Source: Hyaloraphidium curvatum (lineage: Eukaryota; Monoblepharomycota; Hyaloraphidiomycetes; Hyaloraphidiales; Hyaloraphidiaceae). From it: DNA of 64,000 nt. Numbering within the stretch: the first letter of the stretch is position 1; each line of letters opens with the position of its first letter. A program made the translations under genes and the position numbers. Under the pieces are notes generated by a model. The model saw only the letters and a list, made by a program, of their open reading frames with translations. It was not told where the DNA came from and made no database searches. This document shows positions 46,880 through 57,868 of the stretch, piece after piece. The DNA is taken from positions 372,001 through 436,000 of the forward strand of contig JAIVFI010000014.1 in assembly GCA_025558095.1 (NCBI GenBank). Reading direction: 5' to 3'.

Positions 46880-47428
46880 ATGACGAGGTTAGCACGGGGG
46901 CACCTTACGGAGCCTCAATTTCCAAGCTATGGAGCACGGCGCTGACGATGCATCGCGTTCCGCGACCGCCGCAGCGAGCTGAGGAGCAAGCCGAAGTCGG
47001 AGCTCACGGAGGCGGAAATCAAGAAGCTCGAGGAGGAGGAGTTCAATACCGGACCACTGTCCATGCTCACCATGGCGGTGAAGAACGGGAACCAGATCCT
47101 GGTTAGCTGCAGGAACAACAGGAAGCTGCTCGGGCGCGTCAAGGCGTTCGACCGGCATATGAACCTTGTCCTCGGTGCGCACACCGCAGCCAGACCGCGC
47201 GAACGCCACTGATGCTTCCTTTTCGATCAGAGAACGTGAAGGAAATGTGGACCGAGGTGCCCAAGACGGGCAAGGGGAAGAAGAAGGCGAAACCCGTCAA
47301 CCGCGATCGGTTCATCAGCAAACTCTTCCTCCGCGGCGATTCGGTGGGTTTTGGCGTGGTGTCTGCTTTTGTCCGATGTCTGACCGCTGCGTCGTCGGCA
47401 GGTGATCCTCATTCTTAGGAATTCGTAG
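46880..47428 (+). CDS. SMD2: Small nuclear ribonucleoprotein Sm D2
   Basis: Core Sm-ring protein of spliceosomal snRNPs. Exon 1 is only ATGACGAG; splicing to CGAGCTG gives [20 protein letters not shown], then [20 protein letters not shown]. The Sm1 motif [20 protein letters not shown] and HMNLVL are followed over an intron by [20 protein letters not shown], then [19 protein letters not shown], and the last exon VILILRNS. This is the canonical D2 arrangement including the long loop between Sm1 and Sm2. Stop TAG at 47426-47428. Confidence 0.94.
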
Positions 47429-47548
47429 CCCGTGGGAGAAGGAAGATCGCGGCCGACCGGGATGGCTATCGTATTCAGCTTACAACATGGAAATGTGCGA
47501 AATGTACAGGTGTCTAGATCAGGGTATCGTCAACCACGCGGCCCGCGT

Positions 47549-50500
47549 CTACTTGCGCTTCTTGGAGGGTCGATCGTCGTCGGAGCCCTGTCCTTTCCGC
47601 TTCGCCTCCTTCTTTTCGTCCGCTGGGAAGGTGTCGTCAGCATGATGACATCATGGGACCGCGACGAACCCACATTTGCGCGCCTTTGCCTCCAGCTCGT
47701 CCCAATCCTCGCCACTTTCGTCGTCCTCCGCAGGGCTCGAGTCATCCTCCGACTCGGCGTCAAAATCGCTCTCGGAGTCCTCCGACGACGATTCCTCCTC
47801 ATCGGAGCCCTCGGACATGTACTCGGACACGTCCGACTCGGAGTCGTTCTCGTGGTCGCTCTGCAAAAGGGCATTCAGGTCATACCATACCTCTCCCAAC
47901 CGGGGGGGGGGGGGCGAGCTCACGTGTTCCGTGTCCAAGAAGCTCCACCCGCCGTCGCGGAAAAAGGCCGCGGGGTCTTCGTTGACGGTTTTCATGATCT
48001 GAGTCCACACAAGGTTGACGGGACCCTCGGTGAAGGCAATGTCCATTTCGCTGGGTTCCAAAGTAAGCTCAAGGGTTCCCGAAACGGGCCAGCCGCAACA
48101 CTCACTCCAGCCACTCCTTCACGTGCTCCAGTTCCGCGATGGGGATGGAATTGATGTGAACGACCGGCCTGGCGTAGTCCTTGAAGATGAAGACCATGTC
48201 GAAGTTCTTCAGCCCGAACTGCACGCGCTCGAGGTGGACCTTTTCCACCTCGGCAATGTCGATGACCAGGTTCGGCAGCTCCGACAGCTGCACCAGGCAG
48301 TTCTCCGTCGGCATGAGCCTGACGAGCTCGCGGTGCGCCACGCCCTTGAAGCCCGCGCTTCGCAGAGGCACCTCGACGTCCAGGTCAAAGTTCTGCGACT
48401 TTGCCTGACGGGACGGAAACGGCACTGGATGAGCACATGCAGAAAGCAAGCCCAAAGCCGACGCACCTGCTCCCTGATCTTCTCCGAAAACTCCTTGAAC
48501 TCGCGGTTGAGCGCCTTCCGCCGCCTGCGCTCGTCCTCTTCCGCCTGCAGTTCGTCCTCGTCGCCGTACGTCGTCCGCCGCTTGCGGTTGCCCGTCTCGT
48601 CGAACGTGGCGTCCGAGACGTCGCGGTAGAACTGAACGTCCCGCGTCTTCTTCTTCCCGATCATGATGGGGTGCTTCAGGTGGCAGTGGATGAGGACGAA
48701 GAGCTCCTGCTCGCAAGGCTGGTAGAAGAGGTGCTTGATGTTGCTGAAGAGGATGTCGATCCGGTGGTCCTGCTTTAGAGTCGTCTGATACCGCAGCCCG
48801 TTGCTGTGGATCTCGAGGTCACCGGCGGTCCGCCGGCTTTCGGGCTGAGGCCGGATGTAGCAATCCTTCAGCAAGAAAGGCCTCCGGCCCCTCATTTCCT
48901 GCAGCTTGGCCTGCTCCACCAGATCGGCCCTCTCCTTCCGCTCCGCCTCGCTGCGCGGGCATAAAGTTAGCAGGCATCCACCGAGCTGCATCCCGTCTGC
49001 GCACCTCTTGGTAAAGTCCTTCTTCATCTCGGTGATCTGCCTGTGCACGTTCTCGAACCGCGCGCTGTCCGTACTGCGGAACGCGATCGCACGGATGAAG
49101 GACGCGGTGGGATCGTCGATGGCGTAGGGGACCTCGGTCTTCTTGCCCGCGAGACCAGGGCCGATGAAGTTGAAGCGAAGAACGGTGTAGTCGCCCTCGT
49201 CGGATTTCGTGACGTTCTTGATGACGGCGATGTGGAACGGCACCGGAATGCCGTAAATCGGAAGCAAGACGGTCTGGTGGCTCGCATCGACAGTGATCTG
49301 CGGAACACGGAGCCGAATCAGCGGCACGCACGCCGCGCGGCGAACCCCAAGACCGTACCCGGACCTCCTTGGAGGAAGGCACCTGCTCGACCCTCTTGTA
49401 GCTCTCGGGCTTGCGGACGACGACTTCTTCCCCCTTGTTCTTGTAGTCCCCGTCCTGGTACTTTTTCAGGCCGGCTTGCTGGATCGAGTCCGCAAGTTGC
49501 TTCTGGTGGGCACGCCGGCGCGCCTCGATGCTGGCATCCGCTTCCTGCACAGAGAATGAGCACGCCACGTTGGCCCCAGAAATGAGAACACCAACATCAC
49601 GCTTCTGTTCGTTGCGCGTCCGCGTGGGGAGGATGGCGGAAGCCTTGTTCTTGACGGGCGAGGCTTTGCTCCCGTTCGGCTGCTTGTTCTCCTTCTTCTC
49701 CTTCGGGTCGTCGTCCTCGAAGTAGTAGCACACGGCCTCCTCGTCCTTCTTGCTGTTGGAAGTCAAGACGGTGGAGTCGTCCTTGCCCACCACGACCGTG
49801 TCGGCGATGTACAATGAGTAGCTGGGTTGCAACAAATCAGTCAGCGATTACAACCATCGGCAGCCGAACCTGCCCACGTTTTGGACTTGGAGTCGCGCGC
49901 CGTCGGCTCCGGAATGTTCTGGAATCCGAGGGCCAAATTGAAGACCATGTTCGTCTTGAGTTTCCGGTCGACCTTGTTGTTGAGGACGTACGCGGCCTCG
50001 CGCATCTCCGCGCCCATCGAGAAACCGCAGGTCTTGAGGAAGTACTGCTCCAGCTCCGGCCGGTTCTGCTTTATGAAGGCGACGGCCTGGTCGTAGACCT
50101 CCTTGACGGGGACGTCGTTCTTCAGCACATTCTTGAGCAGATGGTCCTGCAGCTGGAGCAGGAAGTTGTAGTTGGCGACGCGATTCTGCATGGCGGACGG
50201 TTAGCGAGCCGACATTCCGCCAGCATAACGCCTCACCTTGTTGGGATCGATCATGAACGTCCTCGCGATGTTGGAGCAGAAGCTCTTGTAGCGGACACCA
50301 AGGGAGCAAACAATCGTGCCCGCGTGCAGGGTGTCTTTGGTCGGCTTGGCCGCGGCCTTCAGGTCGTAGACGCCGCCCGACTGGACGAAGGGGGAATAGC
50401 ATTCCTCCACGGCCTCCAGGTCAGCCTGCACTCGAGAGAGCGGTCAGAAATTGTTGGTCTTAAAAGCAAGTCCTTACGTGCCTCCTGCGGAAGCTTGAGC

Positions 50501-51509
50501 TTCTTGTCCTTGCCCTCGATAGCCGCCCCGATGGCGCTCGAGAGCTTCTCGTGGCTGACTTTGTCACCCTTGTCAATGACGTCGAGGATCCTGTCGATGG
50601 CAAACTTCTCCATGACAAGGCCCGAGAGCTTGGCGGCCATTCGAATGGATTCCTGGGAACGGGCGGCCCGTGAGAATGCTGTGCGCACGCCACTCAAGCA
50701 GAGTAATCCCACCAGCGCATCCTCGTCCTTGACAGCGAGAATCCCCGAAAAACCCATGCTGACATCCACGGTGTCAAGCGTGACACCGGAGGAGGACAGG
50801 AACTTCTGCCACTCCTTGATGACAAAGTCGTCCTTCGCGACGATGCCCACGCGAGACTAGGCGGCCCGCGTCAATCGCGGACGACGCTTGACAACAGCCT
50901 ACTGCCCACCTTCTCGCCCTCGCCCTGGATAAGCCGGAGGAAGGCCTCGAACGCAGGTTGGTTCTCCGCCGCGAAGCTCTGGTCCTTCTTGTCCTTCTTG
51001 TAGGCCAAGATCTCGAGGTCCAGCGGGTTCTCGACGTCGGCAGCCTTGAGCTGCTGGAGGACCTCGGCTGCGCGAGACGTAAGCCCACCGGCCGGCGCCC
51101 GACGGCGGACTGCTGCGGACCTTTCTTCGGGCTCGTCAGGAAGGCGACCTTGTCCTGGGTGAACAGGATCGCGGTCTCGTTGAACTCGAACCCCACCAGC
51201 CAGATCTGGAGCGCCGTGGTCTTGACGTAGCTGTTCGCATCCTCGTCCGTGGTCGGCCCGTTGACGATGAGGAGCCTGTCGGCGTTCTGCCAATCGTCGC
51301 CCACGCGGCCGGCCTGGCCCGATGCAAACAACAAAGGGGCGTCGCGAGAGATCGAAAGACGTGGATCCAGGGAGAAACCGGCGGCGAGGGTCCGGAAACG
51401 CGTCGTGAGCACTGGGACGGGCGGCCCAGCCGGCGAGCGGCACCTTCCACGCGGAAAGCAGGCCGCGCGCGCGCCTGTGGAACTGCTTCGGATTGAGGGT
51501 GACGGACAT
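47549..51509 (-). CDS. SPT16: FACT histone chaperone large subunit SPT16
   Basis: SPT16 with POB3/SSRP1 moves nucleosomes during transcription and replication. The start is [20 protein letters not shown]. The aminopeptidase-like N-domain includes [40 protein letters not shown], and [10 protein letters not shown] near its end. The middle domain has [20 protein letters not shown] and YDGDE-like [17 protein letters not shown]; the PH-like part has [20 protein letters not shown] and [20 protein letters not shown]. The C-terminus is an acidic Ser/Asp/Glu tail followed, after a short intron, by a basic end RPSKKRK at TAG 47549-47551. An intron in the tail region contains 13 C (47902-47914 on the plus strand). 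Confidence 0.94.
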
Positions 51510-51650
51510 CGCGGCGTCGCCGGTGCCGACTGTGGAGGGAGCGAAGGGGGGGGCCGGTGATGGGTGAGCCCTCGAACGCGCGGCAGGCGAGATCTCCAAG
51601 GCGAACACGCTCCATCTACATCGCCCGCTTCGGACACTTACGGCGCCTCG

Positions 51651-52156
51651 ATGAGCTCCGCGGGAGCAAAAGGCGCGTCGGCGGGGGCGCAGGCACCTGC
51701 TGCCGGGAAGGCCGGCCCGCCGACGCCGCAGGAAGTGCTGCAGCGCGCGTGGAAGGGCTACTCCCAATCCACCCCGAACCGGCTCAAGGCCGTGGACGTT
51801 TATCTCGTGTTTCTCATGATCACCGGCGCGGTGCAGTTCCTGTACTGCCTGCTGGTCGGCACGTACCCGTTCAACTCGATGCTCGCCGGCTTCATCTCCA
51901 CGGTCGGGAGCTTCGTCCTTGCCGGTTGGCGGTTCCTCGCTCTCGCTCGGGGACTTTTGCTGATTGCGGATGAACCGCCACAGTCTCGCTGCGGATGCAG
52001 GTCGCGGCCCCGGGCGACAGCAAATGGACCTCGCCCGAGGCGTAGGTGGCGTGGATCCGGCCGCGAGCGACGCTGACCGCCGCCTCCAGGGCCTTTGCCG
52101 AGTTCCTGTTTTGCACCGCAATATTCCAGATCTTTGTCGTCAACTTCCTGGGTTGA
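51651..52156 (+). CDS. OST2: Oligosaccharyltransferase subunit DAD1/OST2
   Basis: Small ER membrane subunit of the N-glycosylation complex. The N-terminus is Ala/Gly-rich, then [40 protein letters not shown] and [15 protein letters not shown]. Intron 1 (59 nt) leads to [18 protein letters not shown] and intron 2 (48 nt, donor GTAGGTGG) to [21 protein letters not shown] at TGA 52154-52156. Three hydrophobic helices and the terminal NFxG are typical of DAD1. It is divergent from SPT16 with 141 bp between starts. Confidence 0.93.
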
Positions 52157-52257
52157 CTGGACAGACCTCCCTCTAGCTTATACCATGGTGTAGATACGAC
52201 CTCCCTAATCCAAGCACCCTCCCATGCCAGAGCGGCACCGTTCTTCCGGACGACGTC

Positions 52258-52537
52258 TCATCGTTTGGCGTTGTGCGCCTTGAGGGCCTTTTCCATGCAC
52301 TTCACGTAGGGTCCAAGGAACTCGGAGCACTCCGCGAGCGCCTTCCGTCCCACATCGGCGTCCTGTCATCAATTGGGCAATCAATCGGCGTGCAAAGTAC
52401 CCGGAAAGCGGCCCCACCTGGCCGTTGGCCTTGCCCTTGACCGAAAAGCACGTCAGGAAGTCGTCCGCCTCGGTCTTGCACGCGCTCAGGCGCAGCGGGA
52501 AGAAATCCGGCAGCCGCTCCGGCGGTGCCGCGCTCAT
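52258..52537 (-). CDS. Small twin-CX9C (CHCH) protein
   Basis: Two exons encode 74 residues with two CX9C motifs, ACKTEADDFLTCF and ECSEFLGPYVKCM, the hallmark of CHCH proteins. These are oxidised by MIA40 and usually reside in the mitochondrial intermembrane space, where many assist respiratory-complex assembly. The start is MSAAPPERLPDFF; the intron begins GTGGGG after KANGQ and ends GACAG before DADVGRKAL. The end is KALKAHNAKR. I cannot assign a specific orthologue (COX-assembly factors and CHCHD proteins share this layout). It shares its promoter region with RPL23. Confidence 0.75.
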
Positions 52538-52750
52538 CGCCAACGGGAGGGTCCGGAGAATCGGGAGTAGCTCAGAGGTTACCGAACGACGCTGCAGCAG
52601 GAACCGGAGTTGGATCGAGGTAAAAATCCTTTTAAAATCAGCCTCAGGGTTTGATTTTAGGTTATTGGCGGGGCCCGCCAAGCCCGAGTCCCGCATCACA
52701 ACTCTTCCCTCTCTTTCCTCCTCTCGTCGTCCTCTCCTCTCTCAGAAACC
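52538..52750. promoter_or_regulatory. CHCH protein/RPL23 divergent promoter with AT-rich core
   Basis: 213 bp between divergent starts. Around 52620-52660 the sequence is unusually AT-rich for this window and includes AAAATCCTTT (52623-52632) and an inverted repeat AAAATCA/TGATTTT (52634-52640 and 52652-52658, 11-bp spacer). A pyrimidine-rich stretch follows just before the RPL23 ATG, as is common in ribosomal protein genes. Confidence 0.45.
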
Positions 52751-53498
52751 ATGTCGAAGCGGGGCAAGTTGCAGCTCTCGTCTGCATTTCGCGCTCCGCT
52801 TACCGGCGTACTGCTGCTTCCTGGCCTCGATTCTCCCCTCGCGCCGGCGACTGGTCCCTCCCTGCGGTTCCGCCCTTGCTCCTGCTCGTGACCTCCTGCC
52901 CTTCTCCGCACATTCCGCTCCCTGTTCTCCTTCTCGCGATTGCTTGCTGGACGGCGGGGTGTGCAGGCGCTGGTGTTTCGGGCAACAAGTACCGGATGAC
53001 CCTCGGTCTCCCGGTCGGCGCGGTCATGAACTGCGCCGACAACTCGGGGGCCAAGAACCTGTACATCATTTCGGTCGTGGGCTTCGGTGCGCGCCTCAAC
53101 AGGCTGCCCGCCGCCGCTGCCGGCGACATGGTGCTCGCGACGGTGAAGAAGGGGAAGCCGGATCTTCGCAAGAAGGGTACGCGTCTCGGCGGGCGGCCCG
53201 GGCGTTTGGAGGACGGAAGCTCATGGTCCCTGCGCGACAGTGATGCCCGCGGTCGTCATCCGGCAACGGAGAGCATGGAGGCGGAAAGACGGCGTGTTCC
53301 TCTACTTCGAGGACAACGCCGGCGTCATCGTCAACCCGAAGGGCGAGATGAAGGGCTCGGCCATCACGGGACCCGTGGCGAAGGAGTGCGCGGACCTGTG
53401 GCCCAAGATCGCTTCCAGGTTTGTGCTCTCGATGTGAGAGCAGCTTCGAGTACTCAGACTCTGACACGTGCGCCCTCAGCTCCGGCACCGTCGTCTAA
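52751..53498 (+). CDS. RPL23: 60S ribosomal protein L23 (uL14)
   Basis: Large-subunit protein at the subunit interface. Exon 1 is MSKRG, followed by a GC-AG intron (52764-52966); exon 2 encodes [33 protein letters not shown] and [19 protein letters not shown]; exon 3 encodes [40 protein letters not shown] and [17 protein letters not shown]; the last exon is SSGTVV before TAA 53496-53498. It is canonical in length and sequence. The long first intron right after the start is typical of ribosomal protein genes. Confidence 0.96.
52764..52966 (+). other. GC-AG first intron of RPL23 (203 nt)
   Basis: Donor CGGG|GCAAGT and acceptor GTGTGCAG|GC. Removal yields [15 protein letters not shown], matching L23 proteins elsewhere. 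No GT donor nearby restores the conserved N-terminus. The donor is perfect consensus except for C at position +2. Confidence 0.8.
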
Positions 53499-53661
53499 GC
53501 GGAGCTACGACTGGAACTGATGTACAATAGCAAAGATGAATGATTGATGGACTCCCAGCAATCCAGTGCAGTCCGCGTCGGGTAAAGGTTCGGATGACTG
53601 GAGGAGCTGCAAACGACAAAACACCTATCCCCCCGGCTCGTGTGCTCCGCCACGGCACAAG

Positions 53662-54003
53662 ATGGGGTGCGCGGCGCCGCGGTTGTCGAGCCTGTCCTCG
53701 TCGGCTAACGGAGAGACCAGGAACGGCGCCAAGGCCGCGAGCAAGAGGGAGCGGAAGGCCGAAGGGGGGCCGAAAGAAGCCAAGAGCCAGCTGAAAGTGA
53801 ACGAAGCGGCGAAAAACATCGTGTGCCAAGTGTGCCGCTCGAACTTCCTCTGCACGACCCGGCTTCCGGCGGTGATTTGGTCTGCATTCCCGGCGTTCTT
53901 CGTCTGACTCGTCGGACCGATCCAGCTGGAGGAACACGCCGCGAACAAACACTCGAAGACCGCCGCGGAGTGCTTCCCTGGCTTCAAGGAGATGGCAAAG
54001 TGA
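53662..54003 (+). CDS. Small C2H2 zinc-finger protein, ZNF706/4F5-like
   Basis: Three exons encode about 75 residues. ATGGG, a 49-nt intron, then NGAKAASKRERKAEG joins the basic 4F5/SERF-like N-terminus to SQLKVNEAAKNIVCQVCRSN with FLCTTRLPA. A second intron (GTGATTTGG...CCAG) leads to LEEHAANKHSKTAAECFPGF and KEMAK. The pattern C-x2-C...H-x4-H fits the small zinc-finger family including human ZNF706 and plant At2g23090. Their molecular role is poorly defined, probably nucleic-acid or protein binding. It is tandem to RPL23. Confidence 0.8.
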
Positions 54004-54063
54004 CGGACTCGCGGCGGGAGGCGGCCTCGTCTATGTCACTGGTTGCCAGTGCGGCACTTTCGA

Positions 54064-57000
54064 CTACAATTGAGCCTCGCCCTCCATCGCGACGATCTTT
54101 GCGTACGTCTCGTTCATGGTCGACTCGTACTTGCTCTTTGTGCTCGTGAGATGTGGGAGGCACTTCATGGCGATCTCGCTGGAGGGCGGCGTGGGAGGGC
54201 GAGTGGGCGCCCACGACGATGTTCCACCAACCTCCACGTCTTTGCCTTGCGCCGGTCGCCGGCCACCATGGCGTCACACCCTATGTTCCAGGCCTTTATC
54301 AGGAGCCACTCGATTTCGGTTTCCGGGTATTCCACGTCTTCCAGGACTTCCAGGACCTGACTGGAAACGCAAACGAAAGCGAAATCGACGTTGAGACCGG
54401 ATTTTGAATGCGTCCCGTACCCTTACCTGAAGAACTGGAGCGCGGCACTTTGGTTCCGGTTGCACGCCGTGATCTTGCGTGCGATTCAGCCCCAAAGGTC
54501 TCGGGCGTGGCCGTGCAACGCGCAACTCACGATGAGCACCCGCATCCACGTCGCAAGCCTGCTCACGTCAATTTCGTCTTGCCTGAGGACGGCGTCCAGT
54601 GTCGACTGGATCACCAGGAACTGGAGCCCCGAAGGGCACTCGTCCGATTTGACCGCGGCGTCCACCATCAACTCGAGCGTCGACCAGTGAACGTCTTCGG
54701 GGAGGTTCCGGAGGAACTTCTCGAGGTCATTGAACCGCTTCAGTCCGAGGAGGCACTCGAACTCGATCAGCAGGAGCTCCCTTCCCGGTAGTTCGCCCGT
54801 TCCAGAGTCCGTGCCGAGCGATTCCTTGCAGCGCTCGACTTCTTCGAGCGCAAACTCGAGCGCCTCGGCCTTGCGGTCGGCGCCGACTGCCGCTTTGGCT
54901 TCGCGCAGACGGGCAGCCGCCGTCATGGTGTGTCCCACAACCGATCGCTTGAGGTAATCGCCGCGATCCTCCTCCTTGCAGCCTTGGCTCGCCACGTTGC
55001 ACAGCGCGCAAGCGATTTGAAGGTATCGCGCGACCATGCTCATGTCGTTGCCTGATTCCAGGGCCACGGCTGCATTCCAGCAGTTCCGGGCGAGCCACTC
55101 AGTTTCATGCTGCTGGTCGTCGGAATCACCGGTGGCACTGGGGGCTTGGCAGAGATCAAGAACCTCCTGGAAGATCGGAAAGTTGGATCTTGAAGGATCA
55201 GCGAGTCAGTTTGTCGTGACGTGTCGGAGTACCGATCACACACCTCGCGGCGGCTTCCTCAGTCATGTTCGCCTTGTTGATGTCCAGCAGCTTTCGGTAC
55301 AGAGAGAGGAGTCTGCCTCTCGCGAGCAAGGGATCTTGCTTGACGATCGGGATGAGGTTCTTTATCGCAATCGACACGAGGTCCGAGCCTGCGCTGTGGT
55401 CCGCTGCGAAGCTTGCCACTTGGCCCAGCGCAGAGGCCGCCGCCGCGGAATCCGGGGCGGCGGCGATTGCTTCGATGTCGGAGACACAATCTGATACTCG
55501 GTTCTGGAGGAAGTCTGCCTCGAACAGCAACCGCAACGTCGCAGGATGCTTGGACAGGGCCGGATCGAGGGAATCCGTGATGGTCTTGCGCGCCGCTTCC
55601 GGATTCCCAAGCTTCAGGTGGCAATCTGCAATTCGTCTGCGCCACACGAATAAGTAGTGCACACCCGAGCGCAGAGATGGCGTCAAACCTGTTCAGGATC
55701 TGTTGGTTGTGCATGTCGAAGGAATCGAGACGCATCTCCATGCTCGTCGTGAAGAACGCCAGTGCATCCGCAATCTTCCCTGCCTGCAGGGCAAATGAGC
55801 ACTCCTTTCTCTTCGCCTGACAAGCCACGGGCTCACCGCGAAACTATCGTCTCCGGACCGCCAGAACATTAGCTAAGCCGATGAGTGAGCACATCACCCC
55901 GATCGGCTTTACATGGCATCCCACCTGACACGAAGACGCGGTGGTCGCCGAAATGACGAGGCCGGTGTTGGCCAGGGACTCGTAGATCTGCCTAAATGCG
56001 TGGCAGCTTTCATTCGCGGGCACATCGTCGTCCCCCGGGCCAGTGAGCACATTGCCGATGGCGCAAAGGAGACGTTCGATCCAAACGACGTGATTCGTGC
56101 CGCGCAAGCGGCTCAGCAGGTTCTGGTAGCATCGGAGCACGTGCTGTTTGGCGCATCTCTCGGAGCAGGAATGAATCATCGACGCCAGTACGGAGATCGT
56201 AGCTTCGTCGCCCAAATCCGATGCCTGGATCGCTTTGGAGCAGAGTTCGATCAGGTTCTTTTCTTCCGCAGTTTCTTCCAGCAACCGCTTTTGCAGATCC
56301 AGGTGGAAAAGGCCAGCGTCGTTGGACTTGAGCTGGGGCCCGGAGATCAAGGCCCGTTCCAAGATCATTCTGTGCCTCTCCTACCTGTTGCGCGAGCTCG
56401 ATTGCATTTCCCGCAAGCTCCAAGTTTGAAGGCACCTTGCTGTAGATGTAGGCCGTTGCGAGCAGTTTCAGACAAGTTGTCCTCAGACCCGCAGTCGTCT
56501 GTCGTGACAGCTTGCGGTTCTGTGCACTATTGCTCTCCTCGTCCGTATCCATGAGGGCCAACGCTTTCCTTGCCCATTTTGCAGCGTCCAAATGCTCATT
56601 CTGTTCGATCAAGCGGCGAGCAAACTCGATCTCGGATCGGATCACCGCCTCCAGGAAGGTCGGTTTGGCGAATGAGGTTACTTCGCGATCAAGCGCCCGC
56701 CCGATGAGGTGGTGAGCTGTCGACATGAATTAAGCAAGTGAAGAATACGGAGAGATAGGGAGCAATGTACCATTGTTGTTGTTACCCAGCTCGAATGCAA
56801 GTTCGGCTCGCCAGAGACAGAGCTGCATGAACGGTTGGTGCACATTGGCCAAGGAGCTCTCGCTGCCTTTTGAAGAGTTTGTTCGCGCGAGCAGCTTGTC
56901 GTATATCTGCCCAGATGGAATTGGAGAGGGTGGTGGACCGCCAGCCTAAGAGTTTCACCTGTCCTGCTCTTTGGTACGCGTCCTGGGCACTCTTGAAGTC

Positions 57001-57666
57001 GGCATTGGAGAAAAATGCCTTGCCGACAAGCGCACCGAGCGTCAGAAGCTTCAACAGTGCTGATTGGTTGAGGCTTCAATTCGACAAGCTCGCTGGAACT
57101 TGCGACCCGAACGATCGCACCGTTGCTGTCGCTGTTCATGTTCTCGCTGATCTCGATCAGCGTGTACGCAGAGGATCGCACTGCAGGGCTGATCAATGAG
57201 GGACATTGGAGCCTTAGGTATACCAACGCTGAGCTAAGACGAATCGGGCGTCGGTCTGTCTGGGCGGTCCTTCCTCGGTCTTGACATTGACCGCCAGGTT
57301 CCAAACGCCTGACGCGACTGCATCAATCTCATCGAGTCGGCTCTCGCACTCGTGTGTGTGGCGCCAAAGAATGGCGATCTGAGCGACGTCCGCCTTGAGC
57401 TGCTCCAGCAGGTCCTTCGCGCCGGGAGAAGGCACCAGCCCGCCGGGGTCCTTCGCAATCCTCTTGAGGTCGTTGAAAATCGCGTTAGCAGACTTGATAG
57501 CCTGGTCCAGCGCCCCCTGGTCGAGCGGTTCCTGTGTGGCCGGGTCCTCCCCGAGGCGGCGCTTCTTCGGACGCGGCGGCGCCGAGGCAGACAAAAGCTC
57601 GGCTGGCGGACCGCTATCTCTCCCCGCGGATCGCCGCGAGGAGCCGTTGCTCTCGTTTCCGAGCAT
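54064..57666 (-). CDS. ZIP4: SPO22/ZIP4 (TEX11) TPR protein of meiotic crossing-over
   Basis: SPO22/ZIP4 is a TPR-repeat component of the ZMM group that promotes class I crossovers on meiotic chromosome axes. The N-terminus has SGVWNLAVNVKTEEG, a family-like LWNLAV motif. Helical repeats follow over many short exons (IEFARRLIEQNEHLDAAKWA; RIADCHLKLGNPEAARKTIT; LLLIEFECLLGLKRFNDLEK). The strongest evidence is at the C-terminus: VEYPETEIEWLLIKAWNIGC, matching the family's E-W-L..AWN signature, then after a 53-nt intron EIAMKCLPHLTSTKSKYEST and MNETYAKIVAMEGEAQL. Start ATG 57664-57666 is preferred; an in-frame ATG at 57777 is possible. Confidence 0.75.
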
Positions 57667-57868
57667 TATGGTATGCTCTACGCGACCGTTTTCCAACCGC
57701 CCGATCGCTGGCAGTCTGACGAATTCACGCGATCGCTGCGTGCAAGAAACCCATCTATGCCGATTCACCGACGTCATCTACACGTTTCAGCTCAGGTATT
57801 GCTTCAAAAAGCGACTGCGGTGGCGGATCTTGACCCGGTTCCCAAAATTCGTCTGCGCGATCTCTGAG

